Source: Pseudomonadota bacterium (GTDB taxonomy: Bacteria; Pseudomonadota; Alphaproteobacteria; Sphingomonadales; Sphingomonadaceae). Taken from it: a DNA stretch of 64,000 bases. The stretch is taken from assembly GCA_963205175.1 (NCBI GenBank), contig CAUJIW010000096.1:1-64000 (forward strand), given 5' to 3'. Below, piece after piece: positions 28,348 through 37,734 of the stretch. The translations under genes were made by a program, and so were the position numbers. The notes under the pieces are model-generated. The model was not told the DNA's origin. It did no database searches and saw nothing but the letters and a program-made list of their open reading frames with translations. Numbering within the stretch: the stretch's first letter is position 1; the number at the start of each line of letters is the position of its first letter.

Positions 28348-29298
28348 ATGGACATGGAGAACAGGTCCGACGAGCCGGCGCTGGCCGCCGGCATGGAGAT
28401 CGTCGCCGAGGGGCTGGGCTTCCCCGAAGGGCCGGTATGGCTGGCCGACGGCAGCGTCGTCGTCGTCGAGATCAAGACCGGCCGGATCACCCGACTGTGG
28501 CCCGATGGCCGCCGGCGGGTGGTGGCGACGCCGGGCGGCGGCCCCAACGGCGCCGCGCTGGGGCCCGACGGCAAGCTCTATGTCTGCAACAACGGCGGCT
28601 TCGAGTGGCCCGACCATGGCGGCCTGATGGTGCCCGCCGGTGTCGCCGCCGACTACGAGGTCGGCCGCATCGAGCGCATCGACCTCGACACCGGCGCCGT
28701 CGAGCGGCTGTACGATCATGTCGACGGCCGGCCGCTGTCGGGCCCCAACGACATCGTGTTCGACGCCCAGGGCGGCTTCTGGTTCACCGACCTCGGCAAG
28801 GTCCGCGCCACCGGCACCGACCATGGCGGCATCTACTACGCCCGGGCCGATGGCAGCCTGATCCGCGCCGCGCTCTACCCGCTGGGCGGCCCCAACGGCA
28901 TCGGCCTGTCGCCGGACGGCCGCACCCTCTATGTCGCCCAGACCCACGAGCGCAACCTGCTGGCCTTCGATGTGGTGGCGCCGGGCGAGCTGGCGCCGCC
29001 GGGGCTGGTGCCGGGCCGGGTGGTCGCCTCCTTCCCCGGCCATACCCTGCTCGATTCGCTGGCTGTCACCGCCAGCGGCAATATCTGCGTCGGCACGCTG
29101 GTGGAGCGGCCGGGCATCGCTAGCGTCGACCCGGCGACCGGCGCCATCACCTGGCACCCCTTCCCCGACCTGCTGACCACCAACATCTGCTTCGGCGGGA
29201 CGGACATGCGCGATGCCTGGGTCTGCCTGTCCACCACCGGCAAACTCGCCCGGGTGCGCTGGCCGGAGCCCGGCCTGCGGCTGGCGCCGCAACGCTGA
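28348..29298 (+). CDS. SMP-30/gluconolactonase family hydrolase
   Basis: Six-bladed beta-propeller, metal-dependent lactonase of 316 residues. Signature segments are EGLGFPEGPVW with the metal-binding Glu, GGGPNGAALGPDGKLYV, LSGPNDIVFDAQGGFWFTD with the conserved Asn-Asp, GGPNGIGLSPDGRTLYVAQT, and LLDSLAVTASGNI with the catalytic Asp region. It would hydrolyse a sugar or aromatic-pathway lactone; the specific lactone is unknown. Several ATGs crowd the start; 28348 has GGGGG 9 nt upstream, while 28339 abuts it. Divergent from rmuC. Confidence 0.89.
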   Translation: MDMENRSDEPALAAGMEIVAEGLGFPEGPVWLADGSVVVVEIKTGRITRLWPDGRRRVVATPGGGPNGAALGPDGKLYVCNNGGFEWPDHGGLMVPAGVAADYEVGRIERIDLDTGAVERLYDHVDGRPLSGPNDIVFDAQGGFWFTDLGKVRATGTDHGGIYYARADGSLIRAALYPLGGPNGIGLSPDGRTLYVAQTHERNLLAFDVVAPGELAPPGLVPGRVVASFPGHTLLDSLAVTASGNICVGTLVERPGIASVDPATGAITWHPFPDLLTTNICFGGTDMRDAWVCLSTTGKLARVRWPEPGLRLAPQR

Positions 29299-29400
29299 AC
29301 CGGCTGCGCCCGATCGCCGCTGGCGGGCCTTACGGCCCGTGCCGCTCATTCCACGTTAAGGGAGTTGCGTTAACGATAAACGCCACACGAATCGCTCCCG

Positions 29401-30606
29401 ATGCATCACGCCCCCGTTGCATCGCCTCGGGACCGGTCGGAGTCGGGTGTGCGCGTGCCGAATACAGAAGCTGCCTCGCTGAAAGAATATGGCCGCCGCC
29501 GGGCGTGGCGCGATCTCTACGCCCGCTCCCTGGTTGGCATTCCCTTCTACCTCGCCGGCTGCCTGGTGCTGATCTGGACCGGCGACCTGCTGACCCGGAG
29601 CCCGTCGGAAGCGATCATCGTGGTGAGCGTGTTCGCGATCCTGCTGCTGGCGCGGCGCTGGCACCGGGCACCGCTGGGCGCGCTCGAACCGGCACTGGCG
29701 CGCTGGGAGAAGCGACACTGGGCGCTGATCCATATCGGCTCGCTGGCCTGGGGCCTGATCGTCGTCCGGCTGGGACTGGTCGAAGCCGCCCCCACCCCGC
29801 CGGTGCTGATCGCCATCATCTGCTCGGTCGCCTATGGCGCCGCCACCAGCCCGACCTACGCCATGAAGCCACGCATGGCCCTGACCAGCGTCGCGCTGCT
29901 GTTCCTGCCCGCCATCGTCGTGCTGTCGCTGGCCGTGCCATCGCTGCGGCCGTTCATGCTGACACTGGCGATCTTCGGCATCTACGTGCTGCTGTCGCTC
30001 AAGCGCTATACCGCCGAGTACGGCCACCAGCTGGAGATCGAGTACGCGCTCATCGAAAGCCGGCGCGAGATCGAGCAGCTGTCGCTCACCGACGCGCTGA
30101 CCGGCCTTGGCAACCGCCGGCGCCTCGACCTTGCATGGCACCAGGCCTGGCACGAGGCCCGCCGCCAGCGCACGCCGCTGGCGCTGCTGATGATCGACCT
30201 CGACCATTTCAAGCAGATCAACGACACCCACGGTCACCAGGCCGGCGATCATTGCCTCGCCCATGTCGCCAGCCTGCTGCGCGATCATTTCCGCCGCGAG
30301 ACCGACCTCATCGCCCGCTTCGGCGGCGAGGAGTTCGTCGTCGTCATCCACGCGCCGGCGAGCCAGGCCCTGCCATCGGCCCACCGCTTCCTGACGCTGC
30401 TGCGCGAAACCCCGGTGATCTGGAATGGCGAGGCCATCCGGCTGACCGCCAGCATCGGCGTCGCCGAGGTCGATTTCGACTTCGACGTCACCCCGGACGT
30501 GACGCTCTACCGCGCCGATCAGGCGACCTACGCCGTCAAGCACGCCGGCCGCGATGCCGTGCGGCTGGCCTCCAGCGAGGATGACCGGCTGCCCGAGCAG
30601 GTCTGA
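29401..30606 (+). CDS. membrane diguanylate cyclase (GGDEF)
   Basis: Makes cyclic di-GMP from GTP at the inner membrane. About six hydrophobic spans lie in residues 45-200, with no recognisable named sensor domain, and the GGDEF domain follows from about 230. The active site reads GGEEF, and an intact inhibitory I-site RETD is placed five residues upstream, predicting product feedback. LTDALTGLGNRRRLD and DLDHFKQINDTHGHQAGD are the usual substrate motifs. ATG 29401 has no ribosome site; a GTG at 29449 has GGAG at the right distance and may be the true start. It is preceded by a small GC hairpin at 29324-29339 after the lactonase gene. Confidence 0.9.
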   Translation: MHHAPVASPRDRSESGVRVPNTEAASLKEYGRRRAWRDLYARSLVGIPFYLAGCLVLIWTGDLLTRSPSEAIIVVSVFAILLLARRWHRAPLGALEPALARWEKRHWALIHIGSLAWGLIVVRLGLVEAAPTPPVLIAIICSVAYGAATSPTYAMKPRMALTSVALLFLPAIVVLSLAVPSLRPFMLTLAIFGIYVLLSLKRYTAEYGHQLEIEYALIESRREIEQLSLTDALTGLGNRRRLDLAWHQAWHEARRQRTPLALLMIDLDHFKQINDTHGHQAGDHCLAHVASLLRDHFRRETDLIARFGGEEFVVVIHAPASQALPSAHRFLTLLRETPVIWNGEAIRLTASIGVAEVDFDFDVTPDVTLYRADQATYAVKHAGRDAVRLASSEDDRLPEQV

Positions 30607-30634
30607 GCCGCCCCAGGCAACCCGCCGTTCAGGC

Positions 30635-33013
30635 TCAGCCGCGCAGGGTCGCGCCCACTTTGGCCGCCGCGGCGACGATCCTGGCCGACAGCGCGTCGAG
30701 ATCGGCCTCGGTAAAGCTGGCCGCCCCCGGTTGCAGCGTCACCGCCACCGCCAGCGACTTCATGCCCGGTTCGACGCCGGCGCCCTGGAACACGTCGAAC
30801 AGTTCGACCGCCGTGATCGCCTGCTTGTCGGCGCCCCTGACCGCCTGCACCAGCCTGGCGGCTTCCAGTTCGGCCTTGACGATGAAAGCAAAGTCGCGGC
30901 TCACCGGTTGCAGGTCGCTGGGCGCATATTTCGGCCGCGCCCGCCTGACCGCCTTGGGCGCTGGAATGGCGTCGAGATAGACCTCCACCGCCACCACCGT
31001 GCCCTTGATGTCGAGCGCGCGCGCCACCGCCGGATGCAGCTCGCCGAAATGGGCCAGCGGGTTGCGCGGATCGAGCCGCAGCGAGCCCGAGCGGCCGGGG
31101 TGGAACCAGCCCGGCGCGTCCGCCGTGGTCTGCACGCGGTCGACCGGCGCGCCGGCCGCCTCCAGCACCGCCAGCGCCTCGGCCTTGGCGTCGTAGACGT
31201 CGAAGCCGGTCGCGGCCCCGGTCTGCCAGTGACGACCGCCCTTCTCGCCGGTGGCGACCAGCGCCAGCGTCGGGCGTTCGCCATCGGCGAGGTATCGCTT
31301 GCCGACCTCGAACAGCCGGATCGTCGTGGCGCCGCGATCGCGGTTGCGCGCCGCCGCCCGCACCAGCCCCGGCAGCAGCGACGGCCGCATCACGGCAAGT
31401 TCGGCCGAGATCGGGTTATCCAGCGTGTGCGTGCCACCGCCAAACGGTGCCGCTTCGGCCGGCGCGACAAAGCTCCAGGTCACCGCCTCGTTGAAGCCGC
31501 GCGCGGCGGCCGCCCGGCGCGCCCGACGCGCCCGCAGCTGCGCCAGCGTCGCCGTCGGCCGCGCCACCCCGTCCGGGCGCGGCAGCGGCGTCGACGGCAC
31601 GGCGTCCAGCCCCACCAGCCGCAGCACTTCTTCCACCAGGTCCGGCTCGCCATCAACGTCGCGCCGCCAGCTCGGCACCCGCACCGACCAGACGTCACCG
31701 TCGCCCTCGACGGTGAAGCCGAGCCGGGTCAGGATGTCGCGCTGGGTGCCGGCGTCGACATCGACGCCACCCAGGCTCGCCACCCGGGCCGGGCGATAGC
31801 TTACCACCTTGTCGCACGCCGGCACGGCGCCGGCGGTGGTGACGGCCGAGGCCTCGCCGCCACACAGGTCGAGGATCATCCGCGTCGCCAGCTCCATGCC
31901 CGGCGCCACGAAGGCGGGGTCGATGCCGCGCTCGAAGCGGGCGCGCGCGTCCGAGGTCAGGCCGAGCCTGCGGCCGGTGGCGCCAATGCGCACCGGGTCG
32001 AACCAGGCGCACTCGATCACGACGTCGGTGGTCGCCTCGGTGCAGCCGCTGTGCTCACCGCCCATGACGCCGGCGATGCCGTGCGCCACCGCGTCGTCGG
32101 CGATCACCGTCACCGACGGGTCGAGCGTGTAGCTCTTGCCGTTGAGGGCCAGCAGCTGCTCGCCCTCGCCCGCGCGCCGGGCGGTCAGCCCGCCGGTGAG
32201 CTTGGCGAGGTCATAGACGTGCAGCGGCCGGCCGCGATCGATCATGACATACTGGGTGACGTCGACCAGCGCCGAGATCGGCCGCAGGCCGATGGCGGTC
32301 AGCCGCTTGCGCAGCCAGTCCGGCGACGGGCCGTTGGTCACCCCGCGCACCAGCCGGCCGAGAAAGGCCGGGCAGCCTTCCGTGTCGGTGATGGCGATCG
32401 GCACCGGGTTGGCGAAGACGCCCGCCACCGGTTCGACCGCCGGCGTTTTGAGGGTGCCGAGCCCGGCGGCCGCCAGATCGCGGGCAATGCCGGCGACACC
32501 CAGGCAGTCCTGCCGGTTCGGCGTGATGGCGACGTCGATGACCGGATCGTTGAGACCGATCCAGTCGACATAGCGCGCGCCCACCGGCGCGTCGGCCGGC
32601 AGGTCGAGGATGCCCTCGTGGTCGCTGGAGAGTTCCAGCTCGCGGCCCGAGCACATCATGCCCCGGCTCTCGACGCCACGGATGGCCGAGATCTTGAGGG
32701 TGACATCGAGGCCCGGCACATAGGCGCCGGGCGCGCCGAACACCGCCTTCATGCCCGCCCGCGCGTTGGGGGCGCCGCACACCACCTGCACCGGCTCGCC
32801 GGCGCCGGTATCCACCTTCAGCACCCTGAGCTTGTCGGCATTGGGGTGCGGTTCGGCCTCCAGCACATGGGCGATGGTGAAGGCGGCCAGCTTGTCGGCC
32901 GGGTTCTCGATGCCCTCGACCTCCAGGCCCAGACGCACCAGCGCCGTGGCGATGTCGTCGAGCGAGGCATCGGTATCGAGATGGTCCTTCAGCCAGGACA
33001 GGGTGAACTTCAT
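30635..33013 (-). CDS. pheT: phenylalanyl-tRNA synthetase beta subunit
   Basis: Beta chain of the (alpha beta)2 enzyme that charges tRNA-Phe. The 792-residue protein shows the whole domain series: the tRNA-binding EMAP/OB domain ([20 protein letters not shown]), the B3/B4 editing domain ([16 protein letters not shown]), B5 domain, a catalytic-like core, and the C-terminal ferredoxin-like anticodon domain ([17 protein letters not shown]). The start overlaps the pheS stop by 4 nt, implying translational coupling, and a G-rich ribosome site lies within the end of pheS. Confidence 0.97.
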   Translation of the reverse strand: MKFTLSWLKDHLDTDASLDDIATALVRLGLEVEGIENPADKLAAFTIAHVLEAEPHPNADKLRVLKVDTGAGEPVQVVCGAPNARAGMKAVFGAPGAYVPGLDVTLKISAIRGVESRGMMCSGRELELSSDHEGILDLPADAPVGARYVDWIGLNDPVIDVAITPNRQDCLGVAGIARDLAAAGLGTLKTPAVEPVAGVFANPVPIAITDTEGCPAFLGRLVRGVTNGPSPDWLRKRLTAIGLRPISALVDVTQYVMIDRGRPLHVYDLAKLTGGLTARRAGEGEQLLALNGKSYTLDPSVTVIADDAVAHGIAGVMGGEHSGCTEATTDVVIECAWFDPVRIGATGRRLGLTSDARARFERGIDPAFVAPGMELATRMILDLCGGEASAVTTAGAVPACDKVVSYRPARVASLGGVDVDAGTQRDILTRLGFTVEGDGDVWSVRVPSWRRDVDGEPDLVEEVLRLVGLDAVPSTPLPRPDGVARPTATLAQLRARRARRAAAARGFNEAVTWSFVAPAEAAPFGGGTHTLDNPISAELAVMRPSLLPGLVRAAARNRDRGATTIRLFEVGKRYLADGERPTLALVATGEKGGRHWQTGAATGFDVYDAKAEALAVLEAAGAPVDRVQTTADAPGWFHPGRSGSLRLDPRNPLAHFGELHPAVARALDIKGTVVAVEVYLDAIPAPKAVRRARPKYAPSDLQPVSRDFAFIVKAELEAARLVQAVRGADKQAITAVELFDVFQGAGVEPGMKSLAVAVTLQPGAASFTEADLDALSARIVAAAAKVGATLRG

Positions 33014-34086
33014 GCCCCCACTCCCCCCGACAGCGTCGGAACGTCGAGAAAACTGAAACCGTAATGCCGCAGCCAGCGCAGGTCGGCGTCGAAAAAGGCG
33101 CGCAGGTCGGTCATGCCGTACTTCAGCATCGCCAGCCGGTCGACGCCACAGCCGAAGGCGAAGCCCTGCCACTCGTCGGGATCAAGGTTGCAGGCTTCCA
33201 GCACATGCGGATTGACCATGCCGCAGCCGAGAATCTCCAGCCAGTCGCTGCCCTCGCCGACCTTCAGCTCGCCACCGGACCAGGAGCACTGCACGTCGAC
33301 CTCGGCCGACGGCTCGGTGAACGGGAAGTAGCTGGGCCGCAGTCGCATGGTCACATGGTCGACCTCGAAGAACGCCTTGACGAAGGTCTCCAGCGTCCAC
33401 TTCAGGTGGGCCATGGTGATGTCGCGGCCGATCACCAGCCCTTCCACCTGATGGAACATCGGCGTGTGGGTGGCATCGGAATCGCAGCGATAGACCCGCC
33501 CCGGCGCGATGATCCGCAGCGGCGGCTTGCTTTCCAGCATGGTCCGCACCTGCACCGGCGAGGTGTGGGTGCGCAGCACATGCCGCTCGCCCTTGTCGTC
33601 GGGCGGGAAGTAGAAGGTGTCGTGCATCGCGCGCGCCGGATGCTCCGGCGGGATGTTGAGCGCGGTGAAATTGTGCCAGTCGGTCTCGATCTCCGGGCCT
33701 TCCGCCACCGAGAAGCCGAGGTCGGCGAAAATCTCGGTCAGCTCGTCCATCACCTGGCTGATCGGGTGGATCGACCCCCGGGGCGCCAGCGGCGGGTTCA
33801 GCGTCACGTCGACCCGCTCGCTGGCCAGCCGCGCGTCCAGCGCCGCCGTCTCCAGCGCCGCCTTGCGGTCGGTCAGCGCCGCCGTCACCTGCTCGCGCAG
33901 GCCATTGAACCGCGGGCCTTTGACCTGCCGCTCCTCAGGGCTGAGGCTGCCCAGCGTCTTGAGCAGCGCGGTGACGCTGCCGGACTTGCCCAGCGCCTTG
34001 ACGCGGATGTCCTCAAGGTCGGCAAGGGTGCCGGCCGCCGCGATGGCGCCCAGCAGCTCGGTTTCGAGCGATTGGATATCGGTCAT
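33010..34086 (-). CDS. pheS: phenylalanyl-tRNA synthetase alpha subunit
   Basis: Catalytic subunit of the tRNA-Phe ligase. The 358-residue protein has an N-terminal coiled coil (about 1-85) and class II motifs: motif 1 region [19 protein letters not shown], motif 2 [21 protein letters not shown] and motif 3 [29 protein letters not shown] is the Phe-binding segment. It is followed by pheT with a 4-nt overlap and preceded by rplT, 81 bp away, with a hairpin in between. Confidence 0.97.
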   Translation of the reverse strand: MTDIQSLETELLGAIAAAGTLADLEDIRVKALGKSGSVTALLKTLGSLSPEERQVKGPRFNGLREQVTAALTDRKAALETAALDARLASERVDVTLNPPLAPRGSIHPISQVMDELTEIFADLGFSVAEGPEIETDWHNFTALNIPPEHPARAMHDTFYFPPDDKGERHVLRTHTSPVQVRTMLESKPPLRIIAPGRVYRCDSDATHTPMFHQVEGLVIGRDITMAHLKWTLETFVKAFFEVDHVTMRLRPSYFPFTEPSAEVDVQCSWSGGELKVGEGSDWLEILGCGMVNPHVLEACNLDPDEWQGFAFGCGVDRLAMLKYGMTDLRAFFDADLRWLRHYGFSFLDVPTLSGGVGA

Positions 34087-34108
34087 GATCTGGTCCAGAC
34101 AAACGACA

Positions 34109-34135
34109 AGGGGTCCGCGCGACGCACGGACCCCT
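34109..34135 (-). terminator. hairpin between rplT and pheS
   Basis: AGGGGTCCG (34109-34117) pairs with CGGACCCCT (34127-34135) in a 9-bp stem around a 9-nt loop. Read leftward it is followed by TGTCGTTTGTCT, a broken U-rich stretch. It could terminate or attenuate between the ribosomal protein pair and pheST. Confidence 0.6.
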
Positions 34136-34167
34136 CAACGCTATACCGAGAAACTCGGGAAAACGGC

Positions 34168-34530
34168 TTACGCCGCGCTCAGGGCCGACTGCGCCTTTTC
34201 GACGAGCGCCTTGAAGCTTGCCGGTTCGCGGGTGGCGATGTCCGAGAGCACCTTGCGGTCGACCTCGATGCCGGCCAGCTTCAGGCCGTTCATGAAACGA
34301 CCGTAGGTCATGCCCAGCTCGCGGCAACCGGCATTGATGCGCTGGATCCAGAGCGCCCGGAACGTGCGCTTCTTCGCCTTGCGATCGCGATAAGCGTACT
34401 GGCCGGCCTTCTCGACCGCCTGACGCGCAACCTTGATGGTGGACTTGCGGCGGCCATAATAGCCCTTCGCTGCGTCCAGAACCCGCTTGTGACGGGCATG
34501 AGCGGCTTGACCGCGCTTCACACGTGCCAT
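34168..34530 (-). CDS. rplT: 50S ribosomal protein L20
   Basis: Large-subunit assembly protein that binds 23S rRNA early. The 120-residue sequence is typical throughout: basic N-terminus with [27 protein letters not shown] and [24 protein letters not shown] lies 7 nt upstream of the ATG. It is the second gene of the rpmI-rplT pair, 22 bp from rpmI. L20 autoregulates its operon in several bacteria; I cannot identify the matching leader structure here. Confidence 0.98.
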   Translation of the reverse strand: MARVKRGQAAHARHKRVLDAAKGYYGRRKSTIKVARQAVEKAGQYAYRDRKAKKRTFRALWIQRINAGCRELGMTYGRFMNGLKLAGIEVDRKVLSDIATREPASFKALVEKAQSALSAA

Positions 34531-34552
34531 GTCAGTTCTCCTCTAGCCTGTC

Positions 34553-34756
34553 TCAATCGAGCCCGTAGGGCGCCCACTTTTTCACGGTGCGCGTATCGGC
34601 GTCGGAGAGCACGGACGTGCCGCGGTTCTGACGGATATAGTTGGCGGTGTGGCTGATCAGGCGGTGGCGCTTGCCGGCGACACCATGCTTGATCTTGCCG
34701 GTGGCGGTGATCTTGAAACGCTTCTTGACCCCGCTCTTGGTCTTCAACTTGGGCAT
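34553..34756 (-). CDS. rpmI: 50S ribosomal protein L35
   Basis: Small basic 50S protein of 67 residues with the standard sequence: [33 protein letters not shown] and a C-terminal LDAD-like [12 protein letters not shown] strong ribosome site, AGGAGGT, lies 7 nt upstream. Often infC precedes rpmI; here the upstream neighbour is a PAS-GGDEF gene, so infC lies elsewhere. A small 5-bp hairpin (GGACT/AGTCC at 34774-34787) lies just before the ribosome site. Confidence 0.98.
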   Translation of the reverse strand: MPKLKTKSGVKKRFKITATGKIKHGVAGKRHRLISHTANYIRQNRGTSVLSDADTRTVKKWAPYGLD

Positions 34757-34910
34757 TTTGCATTACCTCCTAAGGACTTGACAGTCCCCGTCTAGAGTCG
34801 CGTTACAGATCGCCACGGCAGCCCATACCGGCCGGGCGATCCCACGAAGGCAGGGGCTATACACAAGACCACCGGGCGAGGCAAGGCGACAGTTGCGCCC
34901 GCCCCCGCCG

Positions 34911-36410
34911 TCAGATGATATAGTCGGACGACGATGCGCCGCCGGACCGCGCCACCGCCTCGCTCGCGTCACCATAGACGCACAGCCGGCTCCGGCCGCC
35001 GTCCTTGGCCTGATAAAGCGCGATGTCGGCCAGCCGCAGCAACCGTTCCGGATCATCGGTATGCAGCGGGTAGAGCGACGCCCCGATGCTGACGCCAATC
35101 TCCACCAGTCGCCCCTCGACCAGAAAGGGCGCGGCGAAAGCGGCGATCAGCCGTCGCGCCACCGTTCGCACGTCGTCGACACAACCGACGGCCGGCAGAA
35201 TGACAGCGAATTCATCGCCGCCCAGCCGAGCCGGACTGCCCCGCGCACCAAGAGTGGCGGCCAGCCGTGCCGCCACCTGCCGCAGCAGCTCGTCACCAAC
35301 GGCATGGCCGAAACTGTCATTGACCGGCTTGAACCGATCAAGGTCGAGCATCAGCAACCCGATGCAGGCCCCGCTGGGGTCGCGGCCGGCCAGCGCCGCC
35401 TTGAACTGCGCCTGGAAGGCCAGCCGGTTGGGCAGGCCGGTGAGCGGGTCCTGGTGGGCCAGCCGCGCAATCGCCGTCGTTTCCGCCTTGTGGTCGGTGA
35501 TATCGGTGACGATCGCCACCAGATGGCCCGAGGGGGTCGCGCGCTCCGTGACCTGCAGCCAGCGGCCGCTCGCCAGCGGCAGTTCATAACAGCCACCGGT
35601 CCGGTGGCCGGCCATGCGGGCGCGGGTGCGCTCCAGCACCTCCGGTGCCAGCGGCGCGAAGATCCGCTGCTCCTTGCCCCTCGTCATCAGCTCCGCAAAG
35701 CCGATGCCCGGCCGGATGATCGGCTCGACCCCGGCGAACAGGCTGACCAGCCGTTGATTGTAGTGCAGCAGATGATCGTCGGCGCTCCACAACGCGAAGC
35801 CCTCGCTGATGCTGTCCACCGCGTCATGCAGCATGAAGCGGGCCTCGTGCAGCTCCTCGGCCATGGCGATCGCATCGGCGGCCTGCTGTTCCAGCCGCCG
35901 GGAGACGAACTGCAATTCAGCCACCTTGGCCTCCAGCGCGTTCTTGGCCTGCGCCAGCTCGCCCTGAAGGGCTCGCCTTTCGGTAACATCGCGCACCGAG
36001 GCGAGGATCAGCCGGGAGTCGCCCATGGAAATCGGGCTGAGCCCGATCTCGACCGGGATCAGCCGGCCATCACGCGCGCGGGCGAGCAGATCCTGGGTCT
36101 GGCCCATCGGGCGCGGCGTCGAATCGCGCTTGAAGCCGTTGCGGTAGCCAACATGACGGGCGCGCAGCGATTCCGGCACCAGCAGCTCGATGGAGGCCCC
36201 CACCAGTTCTTCCTGGCTGTAGCCGAACAGCCGCTCGCACTGGGTATTGGCAAGCACGATGCAGGCCGCTTCATCCACCAGGACCAACGCATCGGGCGCA
36301 TGATCGATCAACCGGGCAAACAGCTCGCGCTCCTGCACGGCGTTGGCTGTCGCCTCCACCTCCAGATGTTCGCCATATGGCTTGAGTTGCAACTCGGCCC
36401 GAAGCGGCAT
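34911..36410 (-). CDS. PAS-PAS diguanylate cyclase
   Basis: Soluble c-di-GMP synthase of 499 residues. It has a first PAS domain (about 30-145, with NTQCERLFGYSQEELVG), a coiled-coil linker (ELAQAKNALEAKVAELQFV), a second PAS_7-type domain (about 190-310, DSISEGFALWSADD), and a GGDEF domain from about 320 with active-site GGDEF. The I-site position reads RGSP rather than RxxD, so feedback inhibition by c-di-GMP at that site is probably lost. There are no membrane spans. ATG 36410 has AGGGG at 9 nt; an ATG three codons upstream (36419) abuts that site. Sits between rpmI and infA, transcribed in the same direction. Confidence 0.9.
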   Translation of the reverse strand: MPLRAELQLKPYGEHLEVEATANAVQERELFARLIDHAPDALVLVDEAACIVLANTQCERLFGYSQEELVGASIELLVPESLRARHVGYRNGFKRDSTPRPMGQTQDLLARARDGRLIPVEIGLSPISMGDSRLILASVRDVTERRALQGELAQAKNALEAKVAELQFVSRRLEQQAADAIAMAEELHEARFMLHDAVDSISEGFALWSADDHLLHYNQRLVSLFAGVEPIIRPGIGFAELMTRGKEQRIFAPLAPEVLERTRARMAGHRTGGCYELPLASGRWLQVTERATPSGHLVAIVTDITDHKAETTAIARLAHQDPLTGLPNRLAFQAQFKAALAGRDPSGACIGLLMLDLDRFKPVNDSFGHAVGDELLRQVAARLAATLGARGSPARLGGDEFAVILPAVGCVDDVRTVARRLIAAFAAPFLVEGRLVEIGVSIGASLYPLHTDDPERLLRLADIALYQAKDGGRSRLCVYGDASEAVARSGGASSSDYII

Positions 36411-36549
36411 CGTGGTCATCCCCTATGCTCTCAGGGGATGCGTCCCCAGTCGTTATCCAAACAGATAGCGACTGAAAATTAGTAAAAGGCTAAAATAATC
36501 GGATTTGACTATCCAGCTGGTGAGCAGCCCCGGGCCGGCTCACCGCGCC

Positions 36550-36828
36550 TCAGCGCCGCTTGAACTGCCCGCGCGCCGGCGGACGGCCGGTCGCCGCCAT
36601 CGAGCGCTCGTCCTTGTGACGGAACACCAGGCGCCCCTTGTCGAGGTCGTAGGGCGACATCTCGACAGTCACGCGGTCACCCGCCAGGGTCTTGATGCGG
36701 TTCTTCTTCATCTTGCCGGCGGTGTAGGCGATCACCGTGTGGCCGCTGTCCAGCTCGACGCGAAAGCGCGCGTCCGGCAGCACCTCGATCACCAGCCCTT
36801 CGAAGGGCAATAGTTCTTCCTTGGCCAT
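36550..36828 (-). CDS. infA: translation initiation factor IF-1
   Basis: Single OB-fold protein that occupies the ribosomal A site during initiation. The 92-residue protein has the standard core ([49 protein letters not shown]) and a basic C-terminal extension ARGQFKRR, making it longer than the 72-residue enterobacterial form, as in many alphaproteobacteria. GGAGAAGG precedes the ATG. Confidence 0.96.
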   Translation of the reverse strand: MAKEELLPFEGLVIEVLPDARFRVELDSGHTVIAYTAGKMKKNRIKTLAGDRVTVEMSPYDLDKGRLVFRHKDERSMAATGRPPARGQFKRR

Positions 36829-36857
36829 AAGCCTTCTCCGTTCGAGAAAAGGTGGAT

Positions 36858-36885
36858 GGCGGGCGGGCGTCGCGCCCTGCCCGCC
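36858..36885 (-). terminator. hairpin between cold-shock gene and infA
   Basis: GGCGGGC (36858-36864) pairs with GCCCGCC (36879-36885). On the leftward strand it is followed by ATCCACCTTTTCTCG. It lies just after the cold-shock gene stop and inside the infA leader, so it could be a weak terminator. Confidence 0.4.
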
Positions 36886-36893
36886 GGCCAAGC

Positions 36894-37103
36894 TCAGACG
36901 GTCTGCAAGTTGACAGCCGAGACCTTGTTGGAACGCTGATCGGTCTGCAGTTCGAAGCCGATCTTGTCGCCTTCGTTCAGCGAACGCATGCCAGCGCGCT
37001 CCAGCGCCGTGGCGTGGACGAACACGTCCTTGCCGCCATCATCCGGCTGAATGAAGCCGTAACCTTTTTGACCATTGTACCATTTCACGGTGCCAGTCTG
37101 CAT
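36894..37103 (-). CDS. cold-shock protein (CspA family)
   Basis: RNA chaperone of 69 residues with a single cold-shock domain. RNP1 is KGYGFIQ and RNP2 is VFVHATAL, both intact. It starts [17 protein letters not shown]. No strong ribosome site is visible, and a long A+T-richer leader lies upstream (37104-37300), which fits the temperature-controlled leaders of csp mRNAs. Leftward, upstream of infA. Confidence 0.95.
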   Translation of the reverse strand: MQTGTVKWYNGQKGYGFIQPDDGGKDVFVHATALERAGMRSLNEGDKIGFELQTDQRSNKVSAVNLQTV

Positions 37104-37306
37104 GGGACTATCTTTCGTAGAGAGAAAACGATGCGCGGGGCAGCACGATGCCACCTCGCACGACGCAAGATTTGGTGAGATAATCCGATCGCCCCGGGCT
37201 AGGCCCGGCCTTGCGGCCCAATCGTCCGGCCAAATGCGCGCGCACCATAACCTCAGGCGGGACCATTTTGCAAGCAACCCGCGCCTGTTCGCGACCGGAC
37301 CGCCCG

Positions 37307-37714
37307 TCAGTCCTGGCCGAGCGGCTGTCCGAAGCTGAACTCGACCACCCGGCCATCAGGGTCGCATACACCACAATAGGTCCCCACGGGCGGTGGATTA
37401 TCGGTCACCGGCCAGGCCAGCAGGCCGGCGGCGGCGGCGCGCCCGGCCGTGGCCTCGACCGCGTCCCGGCTGTCCAGCGCGATGCCCAGATGGCTGAAAT
37501 CACCAGCCGCCTGACGGTCGACGTGGCCGCCGGGAATCAGCACGATAACGAAACGACTATCCTGCCCCGGCTGCGCCAGCCACACCACCCGGTGCCCGGT
37601 ACCGGCATCAATGCGGTCGTGCGCCAGGTGCATCCCGCACCAGTCGCGGTAGAATGCGATGCTGGCGTCGAGATCGCGGACATGCAGGGCGATGTGGGTC
37701 AACCGTGCGGCCAT
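37307..37714 (-). CDS. VOC superfamily protein
   Basis: A 135-residue glyoxalase-fold protein. It has an N-terminal THIALHVRDLDASIAFYRDW, with the metal-ligand His of the first module, a central DFSHLGIALDSRDAVE, with the second-module His, and a C-terminal CGVCDPDGRVVEFSF, whose Glu is the usual fourth ligand. All expected metal ligands are present, so it is probably an enzyme, possibly lactoylglutathione lyase-like, but the substrate is not determined. It lies 20 bp after the HisN-type phosphatase gene on the same strand. Confidence 0.88.
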   Translation of the reverse strand: MAARLTHIALHVRDLDASIAFYRDWCGMHLAHDRIDAGTGHRVVWLAQPGQDSRFVIVLIPGGHVDRQAAGDFSHLGIALDSRDAVEATAGRAAAAGLLAWPVTDNPPPVGTYCGVCDPDGRVVEFSFGQPLGQD

Positions 37715-37734
37715 GCCTGCACAGTACGCGCGGT

